Assembly (NCBI RefSeq): GCF_017643905.1
Contig: NZ_JAEPMO010000028.1
Location: forward strand, 1-34,810
Origin: Marivita sp.
GTDB taxonomy: Bacteria; Pseudomonadota; Alphaproteobacteria; Rhodobacterales; Rhodobacteraceae
Length of the DNA stretch: 34,810 nt
Reading direction: 5' to 3'
Shown one piece after another: positions 8,129 to 15,331 of this stretch (within the stretch, counting starts at the first letter, position 1; the number at the start of each line of letters is the position of its first letter). Under the pieces are notes generated by a model. It made no database searches and was not told the origin of the DNA. It saw nothing but the letters and a program-made list of their open reading frames with translations. Position numbers and translations under genes: made by a program.

Positions 8129-8898
8129 TGTCGGCCCCGGACGGGATTGCCCTATCCGGGGTCTGCAAGACCTTTTCGGGGCGAGGGAAGGTTGTCGAAG
8201 CGTTGCGCGACGTCAGCCTGTCCTGCCCCGCAGGGTCTTTCACCGCAATCATCGGCCCGTCCGGGTGCGGCAAGTCCACGGTCATGCGGATCGCACTGGG
8301 TCTGGAACGTGCCGATGCCGGGACGGTGCGGATTGCAGGGCAAGCATCGCTTGATGCAGCCCGGGCCGGAGTGACCGGGGTCGCATTTCAGGATGCGGCC
8401 CTGTTGCCGTGGCGCAGCGTGAAGCGCAACGTGGAGGTGCCTCTCGAAGTCCTTGGCCGGTCGCGATCCACTGCGGCGGCGCATGTGCAGGACATGATCG
8501 AACTGGTGGGCCTCAAGGGGTACGAAAACGCATTGCCCGGCGAATTGTCGGGCGGGATGCGCCAGCGTGTGGCCATCGCGCGGGCGCTCGTGACCCATCC
8601 TCAGGTGCTGTTCATGGACGAGCCCTTTGGGGCGCTTGACCAGATTCTGCGTCGACAGATGAATGTCGAGCTTCAACGGATCTGGGCGGAGACCGGATCA
8701 ACGGCACTTCTGGTGACGCACGGCATCGACGAGGCGGTGTTTCTCGCGGATCGAGTGGTGGTGATGCATGCGGTTCCGGGGCGGATTGTCGATGTGATCG
8801 AGGTGCCTTTTGATCGCCCGCGCCAACCCTCGCTTTTCTCTGACCCGGAATTCCACCGCGTTTGCGACCATGTCGCCGAGGTGCTGCATGGCGGCTGA
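8128..8898 (+). CDS. ABC transporter ATP-binding protein, SsuB/TauB/ThiZ type
   Basis: 256-residue cytoplasmic ATPase of the nitrate/sulfonate/taurine class. It has Walker A GPSGCGKST (about 39-47), Q-loop VAFQDAALLPWRSV, signature LSGGMRQRVAIARAL, Walker B VLFMDEPFGALD and switch His LLVTHGIDEA. The start ATG 8128 shares a base with the stop of the binding-protein gene (TGATG), indicating translational coupling. Its own stop overlaps the permease start by 11 bases. It likely works as a homodimer beneath the two-domain permease. Confidence 0.92.
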   Translation: MSAPDGIALSGVCKTFSGRGKVVEALRDVSLSCPAGSFTAIIGPSGCGKSTVMRIALGLERADAGTVRIAGQASLDAARAGVTGVAFQDAALLPWRSVKRNVEVPLEVLGRSRSTAAAHVQDMIELVGLKGYENALPGELSGGMRQRVAIARALVTHPQVLFMDEPFGALDQILRRQMNVELQRIWAETGSTALLVTHGIDEAVFLADRVVVMHAVPGRIVDVIEVPFDRPRQPSLFSDPEFHRVCDHVAEVLHGG

Positions 8899-10459
8899 GC
8901 CAAAAGGGCATTGGCGCGGGCTGCGCAACGCCGCGGTTTTGCTGTTGATCTGGGAGGTTGTTGGTCGGCTTGATCTTGTGGCCGGCGGTGCGCTGCCGGG
9001 GTTTTCAGAGATCGTAATCCGGCTCTACGAGGATTGGGGCGACTATCCGCGCCATATCTGGGCCACGGTCTATGCCTCGACATTGGGCTTTCTGATCGGC
9101 AATGCGTTTGGCATCGGGGCAGGGGTGATCTTTGCGATGTCGCCCACGATGCTGCGTCTGTTCCGCGGGGTGAATATTGCCGTCTTCGCCCTGCCACCCA
9201 TCGCGATTGCACCCATCCTTGTTCTGACCCTGTCCGGTATGGCACCAAGGATCGCGCTGGCGGCATTGGGCGTCTATTTCGTCACTATGACGGCCACCGT
9301 GATCGGTCTGTCACAGGCCGACACCCGCGCAACGGATGTCATCCGCGCCTATGGCGGCAGTCGCTGGGATGCGTTGCGCCTTGTGCGGTTTCGCGGTGCC
9401 TTGCCCTCCATTCTGGCGGGTTTACGCGTCGCCGCGCCGAACGCAGTGCTGGGGGCGATCCTTGCGGAATTCGGCGGCGGCGGACGCTGGGGGCTTGGGG
9501 CCTATCTTCTTGGCTCACTTGGGCGCGGTGAGCCGGATCGTCTTTGGGGCATCGGCCTTGTCGCCACGCTGATCGCTGGATTGAGCTACGCGGGTTTTGC
9601 TCTTTTGGCGTCCCGCACTCTCGGGGCAACCCGCGCCGTGACCCTGAACACCGCCGTGCCAGAGACAGACACTGGCAACAGGTCCTTGGCTGTCCGTATC
9701 GCTCTGACCCTCGGCACCATCGCGTTGCCGTTCATCATGTGGTGGGGCTTCATCAAGCTGACCGGGGTGCCGGACCTCATTTCCAAGACACCGTGGGGCG
9801 TGGTTCAGTACCTGTTTTTGGGACCGACGGCAGAGAGCGCGCAGTCGCGATTGCTTGCGGCGCTGGCGGAAACCCTGCCGATCACCTTTGTCGGCATGGC
9901 CGCAGGGTTGCTGTTTGCCTTCCTGCTTGCGATCTCGTCGCGATTGTTTCCCCGCGCAATAGAGGCCTTTCTGCCGGTGGCTCTGGTCACACAGACGATG
10001 CCTTTGGTCGCGCTGACGCCGCTGCTGGTTCTCATCCTTGGGCGGGGCACGTCACTGACGCTTTGGGTTACGATATCGGTCACCTTCTTCCCGGCCTTCG
10101 TAACGCTGGCACAAGGACTGGCGCTTGTACCGCGCAGCGCCGAAGACGTGCCGCGCGCCTATGGCGCCAGCCGATGGACGGAAATGCGGATGGTCACACT
10201 TCCGGCTTCCCTGCCTTACCTTTTTGCGGCAACGCGACTGACGGTTCCCCGCGCGCTGCTGGGTGTGATGATCGCGGAATGGCTGGCGACAGGGAAAGGA
10301 CTGGGCAACCTTCTGAACCAATCCCGAGGGTTTCTGGACTACGGTATGATCTGGACAGTTGCGGCTGTCTCGGTTCTTTTGTCGGTCATCTTCTATCAGC
10401 TGGTCGTCATAGTCGAAAAACGAGTCTTGCGCCGTCTTGGCATGGCGACGGCTGAATGA
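8888..10459 (+). CDS. Fused double-domain ABC transporter permease (two BPD_transp_1 domains)
   Basis: 523-residue inner-membrane protein made of two permease halves, each about the size of a single SsuC/ThiX subunit (roughly 1-250 and 265-523). Each half carries its own ATPase-docking EAA loop: RAYGGSRWDALRLV around 153-167 and RAYGASRWTEMRMV around 423-437. About 11-12 hydrophobic segments are visible. Single-chain tandem permeases are common for iron and thiamine (ThiP) importers but unusual for the NMT1/SsuA class. ATG 8888 is chosen because it overlaps the ATPase stop by 11 bases and gives a short cytoplasmic N-terminus. An upstream in-frame start would bury 26 codons in the ATPase gene. 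Confidence 0.88.
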   Translation: MAAEPKGHWRGLRNAAVLLLIWEVVGRLDLVAGGALPGFSEIVIRLYEDWGDYPRHIWATVYASTLGFLIGNAFGIGAGVIFAMSPTMLRLFRGVNIAVFALPPIAIAPILVLTLSGMAPRIALAALGVYFVTMTATVIGLSQADTRATDVIRAYGGSRWDALRLVRFRGALPSILAGLRVAAPNAVLGAILAEFGGGGRWGLGAYLLGSLGRGEPDRLWGIGLVATLIAGLSYAGFALLASRTLGATRAVTLNTAVPETDTGNRSLAVRIALTLGTIALPFIMWWGFIKLTGVPDLISKTPWGVVQYLFLGPTAESAQSRLLAALAETLPITFVGMAAGLLFAFLLAISSRLFPRAIEAFLPVALVTQTMPLVALTPLLVLILGRGTSLTLWVTISVTFFPAFVTLAQGLALVPRSAEDVPRAYGASRWTEMRMVTLPASLPYLFAATRLTVPRALLGVMIAEWLATGKGLGNLLNQSRGFLDYGMIWTVAAVSVLLSVIFYQLVVIVEKRVLRRLGMATAE

Positions 10460-10933
10460 ACGTGAGACTGCCTCCGTCCAAGCGGTGATTTGTGCGTCCG
10501 CCTGTTGGGCGACCACGGCATTCATGGTGGCTGTCTTTCCCATAGGAGGCCGCAGCCTAGGGGACAGTGCAAACAAGTGAGCTTTTAAACACCGATTTAG
10601 CGAAGAAAGACAATTTCTTGCGAGCTAAAGTTGCTGCAGTTTTGTGCCGTCTTTGTCTGCTGTTTGATGTTGACCGAGTTTGTACGGTTGACAGATCGGT
10701 CGGAACCCATGAGCGATTGGTTTCATCCAATCTGCACCACTTCTTGGAGCGCCATGCCGTACGACTGCCAAATAAACCCAGAAGACGCGCCCGAGGCCTG
10801 GTGCTTGCCTGAGGCGGTCCGGCAGATCGTTTGCGAGGGGTGACTGCCAACCGAATGCCAATTGGCGCAGGAACTCGACGCCGTGCCGTGGATGGCACTT
10901 GACCCGCGCGATACGTGAGACAAAGGGACGGAT
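10460..10933. other. Gene-poor spacer between transporter and gamma-glutamyltransferase
   Basis: No convincing gene in 474 bases. The only short plus-strand frame of note (10709-10843, 44 codons) resembles nothing I know. An imperfect hairpin lies at 10596-10629 (TTTAGC/GCTAAA outer and AAGAAA/TTTCTT inner stems). A TTGACAGATCGGTCGG stretch at about 10688-10703 resembles a -35 overlapping a TetR-type operator, but no regulator is adjacent. Base composition is lower in GC than the flanking genes. It could be the remnant of a lost gene or a leader for the downstream enzyme. Confidence 0.5.
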
Positions 10934-12727
10934 ATGCAATTTACCACCAGACCCGAGATCAAGGGCACTTTCGGCGTCGTCGCATCGACCCATTGGATCG
11001 CTTCTGCCGTCGGGATGAAGATCCTTGAGGCTGGTGGCAGCGCCGCCGATGCCGCGGCCGCCATGGGCTTTACGCTGCATGTGGTCGAGCCGCATCTGAA
11101 CGGGCCTTTGGGGGACATGCCGCTTTTGTGGCGCGGGGCCGGAGATGATGTGCCGCAGGTGCTCTGCGGGCAGGGGACGGCACCGACAGGGGCCACAATC
11201 GCGCATTACCGCGCCGAAGGGTTGGAGAGCGTGCCCTGTTCGGGACTTCTGGCAACGGTGATCCCTGGCGCGTTCGGGGCGTGGATGGCGCTGTTGCGGG
11301 ACCACGGCAAACTGCCGCTGCGCGCGATCTTGGAGCCGGCGATCTACTACGCCCGACACGGCCACCCCGTGCTGCCGCATGTGGTCGCCACCATCGACGG
11401 GCTGTCCGACTTCTTCCGTGACGAATGGCCGACCTCTGCCACGACATGGATGCCCGGGGGCAGCGCACCCGAGGCGTGGTCGCTCATGCGCAACCCCGAC
11501 TTGGCCGACACTTGGGACCGGTTGCTGGCCGAGGCCGAGGCTGTGTCGGGCCGTGAGGCGCAGATCGACGCCGCGCGGCGCGCGTTCTACGAGGGCTTCA
11601 TCGCGGAGGCGATCGATACATGGATGCAGGACGCTTCTGTGATGGATGCGTCCGGCGCGCGGCACAAAGGCGTGTTGACCGGTCAGGATATGGCAAGTTG
11701 GACAGAGACCTGGGAGACGCCGCTATCCGTCGACTACGAAGGCTGGACTGTCTGGAAGCCGGGCATGTGGAGCCAGGGGCCGAGCCTCTTGCAGGCTTTG
11801 CGCCTTCTTGATGGCTCCGGCATCGCCGACATGGACAGTCGAAGCGCGGACTTTGTGCACACGGTCACCGAGGCGATGAAGCTCGCCTTTGCAGACCGCG
11901 AAGCCTATTACGGCGATCCCCTGCACAGTGACATCCCAACCGAAACGCTCTTGTCGCGCGCTTATGCCGACACCCGTCGCGGGCTATTGGGGCCAAAAGC
12001 ATCGCTCGACCAGCGGCCGGGTCGGATCGACGGCTTCGCCCAACAGGCGGATGCCGCCATTGCCCGCGCGAAAGCCAGCGAGGAAGCCTCCGGGGGAGGC
12101 GTGGGCGCAGGCGAGCCAACCATGGCGCACCTGTCGGAAAAACGTGGCGACACCGTGCATATCGACGTGATTGACCAATGGGGCAATTCCGTTTCGGCGA
12201 CACCTTCGGGAGGCTGGCTGCAAAGCTCGCCTGTGGTGCCGGGGCTTGGCATGCCGCTCAATTCCCGCGCCCAGATGTTCTGGCTGCAAGAGGGGCTGCC
12301 CACGTCGCTTGCCCCCGGACGGCGTCCGCGCACAACGCTTTCACCGTCCATGGCGCAGGCACCCGATGGCACACGCCATGCGTTTGGCACGCCGGGTGGC
12401 GATCAACAGGACCAGTGGCAGCTTATGCTGTTTCTAAGGTTGGTGCATTCCGGCATGAACCTGCAGGAATCCATCGACGCGCCGCTCTTCAACACCGCGC
12501 ATTTCCAGGGGTCGTTCGATCCGCGCCCGGTTCGGCCCGGCCACCTTATGGTGGAACCAGCCTTTGGCGAGGCGGTCATCGCCGATCTGCGCGCGCGCGG
12601 CCACGATCTTGAAGTTGCCGAGCCGTGGACCGTCGGCCGCCTGACCGCCGCATGCCGCACACCCGACGGGATGCTTAAGGCCGCCGCAACACCGCGCCTG
12701 ATGCAGGCCTATGCCGTAGGACGCTGA
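10934..12727 (+). CDS. Gamma-glutamyltransferase-family protein (Ntn hydrolase), apparently cytoplasmic
   Basis: 597-residue member of the gamma-glutamyltransferase/acylase family, made as a proenzyme that cuts itself before a nucleophilic Thr. The likely nucleophile is Thr407 in the GDTVHIDVID stretch, two residues before the conserved His as in E. coli GGT. Substrate-site hallmarks APGRRPRTTLSPS and GTPGGD follow. The N-terminal GVVASTHWIASAVGMKILEAGGSAADAA is typical. Unlike classical periplasmic GGT there is no signal peptide. AAAGGGACGG supports ATG 10934. Family members also include cephalosporin acylases and oxamate amidohydrolase, so the acyl group cleaved is uncertain. It lies 474 bases after the transporter on the same strand. 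Confidence 0.88.
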   Translation: MQFTTRPEIKGTFGVVASTHWIASAVGMKILEAGGSAADAAAAMGFTLHVVEPHLNGPLGDMPLLWRGAGDDVPQVLCGQGTAPTGATIAHYRAEGLESVPCSGLLATVIPGAFGAWMALLRDHGKLPLRAILEPAIYYARHGHPVLPHVVATIDGLSDFFRDEWPTSATTWMPGGSAPEAWSLMRNPDLADTWDRLLAEAEAVSGREAQIDAARRAFYEGFIAEAIDTWMQDASVMDASGARHKGVLTGQDMASWTETWETPLSVDYEGWTVWKPGMWSQGPSLLQALRLLDGSGIADMDSRSADFVHTVTEAMKLAFADREAYYGDPLHSDIPTETLLSRAYADTRRGLLGPKASLDQRPGRIDGFAQQADAAIARAKASEEASGGGVGAGEPTMAHLSEKRGDTVHIDVIDQWGNSVSATPSGGWLQSSPVVPGLGMPLNSRAQMFWLQEGLPTSLAPGRRPRTTLSPSMAQAPDGTRHAFGTPGGDQQDQWQLMLFLRLVHSGMNLQESIDAPLFNTAHFQGSFDPRPVRPGHLMVEPAFGEAVIADLRARGHDLEVAEPWTVGRLTAACRTPDGMLKAAATPRLMQAYAVGR

Positions 12728-12943
12728 GGAGAAAACCGGAGAGATGGGCGTCGCCGTTGCGATGCAAGCGCATGTCAATTGAGGCGTCCGCGACCGATTT
12801 CTGAGCCTCAGGTTAGGGTCCCGAGGACGTGCTTAGAACGCGTGTCGCCGCTTTACATGATGTCCTTCTGAAATCCGAACCGAGGTTTTGATTGCGAACC
12901 GCGCGGCGTCCTCACTGCAGGCGTTCCGTCAAGCTGACGCGGT

Positions 12944-13849
12944 TTATTCAGCCGGGTTTACGTGGGTTTGAAGCCAGGCGATCACGTCGTCCGTCCGGGT
13001 TCGCGCGACAGGGACTTCGGTATCGTCGCGCAACCGAAGGACAAGACGGCCATTCTTGCGTTCTGCGCGAATGGCAGGGTCGCGGGCGACCCACCACGAC
13101 CGGTGTGGCTGCATGCCATCTTCGGTCTGGGTCTGGGCCACGATGTCCCCCAATCGGGCCCGGGCAACCGATCTTTCGTTCTCGAATGTCAGGTGGACAT
13201 GGTGCTCGCGTGCCTCGATATGCAGAAGTCCTGAGAGATCAACCTTCTCGCCACCAACAATGAGGTGTCGGCCTGTCGTTTGGTTTTCAAGCTCTTCTTC
13301 ATTCTCGGCCTTGATGAAGCTCTCGGGCATGATGAACCGGTAGAACACGGTTTCGAGCCCCTGAACCGAGAAAAAGTAGAACACCAATTGTCCCACGAAA
13401 TCGTAGGCGAACGTGCCATTGCTCATGACCCGCACGGATGCTTCGCACAGCATGACTGTCGGGATCAAAGCAAGGAACCCGACAATTGGCAGCGGAATCC
13501 GCAGTCGTGGAATGTAGTGGGTGAGCGCTGCAGCAACTGTCAGGCCGAGAAGTTTCATCATGATGTAGAACGCGAAGGAAACCGGCCAGAATCCGATCGA
13601 GAACCACAGCGGCACATAGGGTCTGGCACCAGAGGGGTCCGATGCGACGAAAGCCAGCATGCTCAGCAAAAGGAACAAGACAGTGCGCTCGTGGCGCAGG
13701 ACGCGAAAGAATGAGGCAGGGCTGAAAGACACATGTCCGCCCAGCAGGTCCCAACACCTGATCTCTGTCTCAAGTAAGTGTCTCACTGCAGACCGAAACC
13801 CCCAACACGTTCGGTGACGTGACAATATGAAAATTTCGGCTTCAGGCAA
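12944..13849 (-). CDS. Membrane-anchored LytTR-family DNA-binding regulator
   Basis: About four hydrophobic segments (around residues 55-70, 80-110, 118-140, 150-170) are followed by a C-terminal LytTR DNA-binding domain (about 200-297). The latter has the pattern LLHIEAREHHVHLTFENE, HRSWWVARDPAI and GRLVLRLRDDTEVPVARTR. It therefore probably binds DNA while anchored in the inner membrane. The longest frame (301 residues) starts at TTG 13849. In-frame GTG codons at 13786 and 13732 are alternatives; the latter has GGCGGA a few bases upstream. The true start is probably downstream of 13849, because a repeated ATATGAAAA motif lies inside the extended frame. The target genes are unknown. Confidence 0.82.
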   Translation of the reverse strand: MPEAEIFILSRHRTCWGFRSAVRHLLETEIRCWDLLGGHVSFSPASFFRVLRHERTVLFLLLSMLAFVASDPSGARPYVPLWFSIGFWPVSFAFYIMMKLLGLTVAAALTHYIPRLRIPLPIVGFLALIPTVMLCEASVRVMSNGTFAYDFVGQLVFYFFSVQGLETVFYRFIMPESFIKAENEEELENQTTGRHLIVGGEKVDLSGLLHIEAREHHVHLTFENERSVARARLGDIVAQTQTEDGMQPHRSWWVARDPAIRAERKNGRLVLRLRDDTEVPVARTRTDDVIAWLQTHVNPAE

Positions 13850-13920
13850 TCTTAAGATAGTATGTAATTATCGAATGTTTTTCATATTGACGCTAATGCG
13901 CATCACTTTTGATATGAAAA
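13825..13920. promoter_or_regulatory. Three ATATGAAAA motifs upstream of the LytTR gene
   Basis: ATATGAAAA occurs at 13825-13833 and 13912-13920 on the plus strand and inverted (TTTTCATAT) at 13879-13887. The last two form a perfect 9-bp inverted repeat with a 24-base spacer. The stretch is clearly AT-rich relative to its surroundings. It may be a regulator-binding and promoter region for the LytTR gene; the binding protein is not known. Confidence 0.4.
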
Positions 13921-14272
13921 TGGCAGATCGACGCTTCTGGTGAAATATTTGTCCATAAAATCGGAGCGTTATATTGTGTTAACTTGTTGTGAATCACTGG
14001 ATCCCGTAATGAAATCCGGTTGCATTTTGCCACTTTCAGTGTCGGTTGATCCGGTTCTGCCCATCCGTTTCGTCCAGACTGTGTCAGGTTTGGGCGGGTC
14101 TTGCGGGCCGAGACGGTGCTGTTGCAAAGGTCTTGCCGAAGGCCAGAATAGATTTGTCGGCGGCAGCATTCCGAGGATCGAATTTTTGCATCAGAAAAGC
14201 GCGTGAAAGCGCTTGACGGGGCAGGGCGCTGACCATAGAACCCGCGTCACGCCCAGATGCGGGCGGCAGTGA
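13850..14272. other. AT-rich intergenic region upstream of the tRNA genes
   Basis: 423 bases without a convincing gene. The left third is AT-rich and holds the ATATGAAAA motifs. The right part leads into the tRNA promoter. A plus-strand frame at 13940-14206 (88 codons) has no recognisable features and I do not accept it. Confidence 0.5.
14213..14241 (+). promoter_or_regulatory. Probable tRNA promoter
   Basis: TTGACG at 14213-14218 and CATAGAAC at 14234-14241 are spaced about right for -35 and -10 elements, some 30 bases before the first tRNA. The AAGCGCTTGACGGGG context fits strong alphaproteobacterial stable-RNA promoters. Confidence 0.5.
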
Positions 14273-14349
14273 GCGGTTGTAGCTCAGTTGGTTAGAGTAC
14301 CGGCCTGTCACGCCGGGGGTCGCGGGTTCGAGCCCCGTCAACCGCGCCA
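14273..14349 (+). tRNA. tRNA-Asp (anticodon GTC)
   Basis: 77-nt cloverleaf with acceptor stem GCGGTTG/CAACCGC, discriminator G and an encoded CCA at 14347-14349. The anticodon stem CCGGC/GCCGG encloses CTGTCAC, giving anticodon GTC, and the T-arm carries GGTTCGAGCC. It is identical to the second copy at 14379. Confidence 0.97.
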
Positions 14350-14378
14350 CCACTGCCCGAAGCATCTACGTGAAATGC

Positions 14379-14455
14379 GCGGTTGTAGCTCAGTTGGTTA
14401 GAGTACCGGCCTGTCACGCCGGGGGTCGCGGGTTCGAGCCCCGTCAACCGCGCCA
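14379..14455 (+). tRNA. tRNA-Asp (anticodon GTC), second identical copy
   Basis: Base-for-base identical to the copy at 14273 with the same anticodon GTC and encoded CCA. The two are separated by 29 bases and probably share one transcript. The convergent hydrolase gene ends only 15 bases beyond. Confidence 0.97.
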
Positions 14456-14470
14456 TTTCCCTTCTTCCGA

Positions 14471-15331
14471 TCACAGAGAGTTGAGAAAGCCCAACAGCGC
14501 TTCGGTCGTGGCTTTGGGCGACTGATCCGGAAAGAAATGCCCACCCTCAATGGCGGCATGCTGCATATTCGTCAGCCGGTCGGCCCAGGTCGCCGGCACA
14601 TCCAGCAAATGCGCCATCGCACCGTCCTTTCCATAAATCACAAGCGCGGGACAGGTGACGCTGCGGGACAGGTCAGAACGATCGTCTGCCCAGTCCATTT
14701 CGATCGCCGCCCGATAGTCGTTGCACATCGCGCGGATGCAATCCGGGTCGCGCCACGCCCTCTGATACTCGGCCAAAAGATCGGTGTCGAAATCGCTCAG
14801 GCTGGCTTTTCCGAATCCCAAGAGGCAGCGCTCGAAATAGGCGTCCGGGTCATGGCCGATCATGGTTTCGGGGAACGGATAGGGCTGTGCCAGAAACAGC
14901 CAATGGTAATAGGCCTTGGCGAGTTCTGTTGTCATGTTGGTCAACAGGTGCTCGGTCGGCACGATGTCCATGATCGTCAAGCTTTGTACGGCCTGCGGGT
15001 GATCCAGTGCCATGCGGTGGACTGTTCGCGCGCCACGGTCATGTCCAACGGCGTGGAAGCTCTGAAACCCCAGCGATGCCATCAGGGCGACCATGTCCTG
15101 CGCCATGAGGCGAAAGCTCATCTCGGGCATGGAGCTGGGTTTGCTGCTGTCTCCATAGCCACGCAGGTCAGCGGTGATGACTGTGTATTTGTCGGCGAGG
15201 GCCGGGATCAAAGGACGCCACATGGCGCGGGTTTGCGGGAAGCCATGCAACAGCAAAAGAGGCGGTCCGTTTCCGGCCACCTCGTATGCAATGCTCTGGT
15301 CGTCTGTGGTGAAATGTTCCGGCTTGTTCAT
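14471..15331 (-). CDS. Alpha/beta hydrolase, fluoroacetate (haloacetate) dehalogenase-like
   Basis: 286-residue alpha/beta hydrolase. The oxyanion motif HGFPQT (29-34) and ADLRGYGDSSKP match the haloacetate dehalogenase family. Catalytic-site residues line up with Burkholderia FAcD as I recall it: nucleophile D98 with R99 and R102 (HDRGAR), acid D122, halide-pocket H143, W144 and Y206, and base H265 (GGHFFPD). The offsets from the nucleophile (24, 45, 46, 108, 167) equal those of that enzyme (D104, D128, H149, W150, Y212, H271). It could hydrolyse fluoro- or chloroacetate to glycolate, or be a related epoxide or ester hydrolase. Its ATG overlaps the stop of the upstream membrane-protein gene (ATGA), indicating coupling. 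Confidence 0.85.
   Translation of the reverse strand: MNKPEHFTTDDQSIAYEVAGNGPPLLLLHGFPQTRAMWRPLIPALADKYTVITADLRGYGDSSKPSSMPEMSFRLMAQDMVALMASLGFQSFHAVGHDRGARTVHRMALDHPQAVQSLTIMDIVPTEHLLTNMTTELAKAYYHWLFLAQPYPFPETMIGHDPDAYFERCLLGFGKASLSDFDTDLLAEYQRAWRDPDCIRAMCNDYRAAIEMDWADDRSDLSRSVTCPALVIYGKDGAMAHLLDVPATWADRLTNMQHAAIEGGHFFPDQSPKATTEALLGFLNSL

Noticed and set aside
10557-10898. 113-codon minus-strand frame in the spacer
   Set aside because: Arg/Ser/Lys-rich, no ribosome binding site, no recognisable pattern.
10460-10933. Insertion sequence remnant in the spacer
   Set aside because: No terminal inverted repeats, target duplication or transposase fragment that I can identify.
10625-11665. 346-codon minus-strand frame opposite the GGT-family gene
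   Set aside because: Shadow of a well-supported gene; the part in the spacer also matches no family.
13940-14206. 88-codon plus-strand frame before the tRNA genes
   Set aside because: No ribosome binding site or family features; composition changes along its length.
14084-14474. Minus-strand frames containing the RLTGLEPATPGVTGRYSNQL sequence
   Set aside because: They are the reverse of the two tRNA-Asp genes and are a well-known false protein family.
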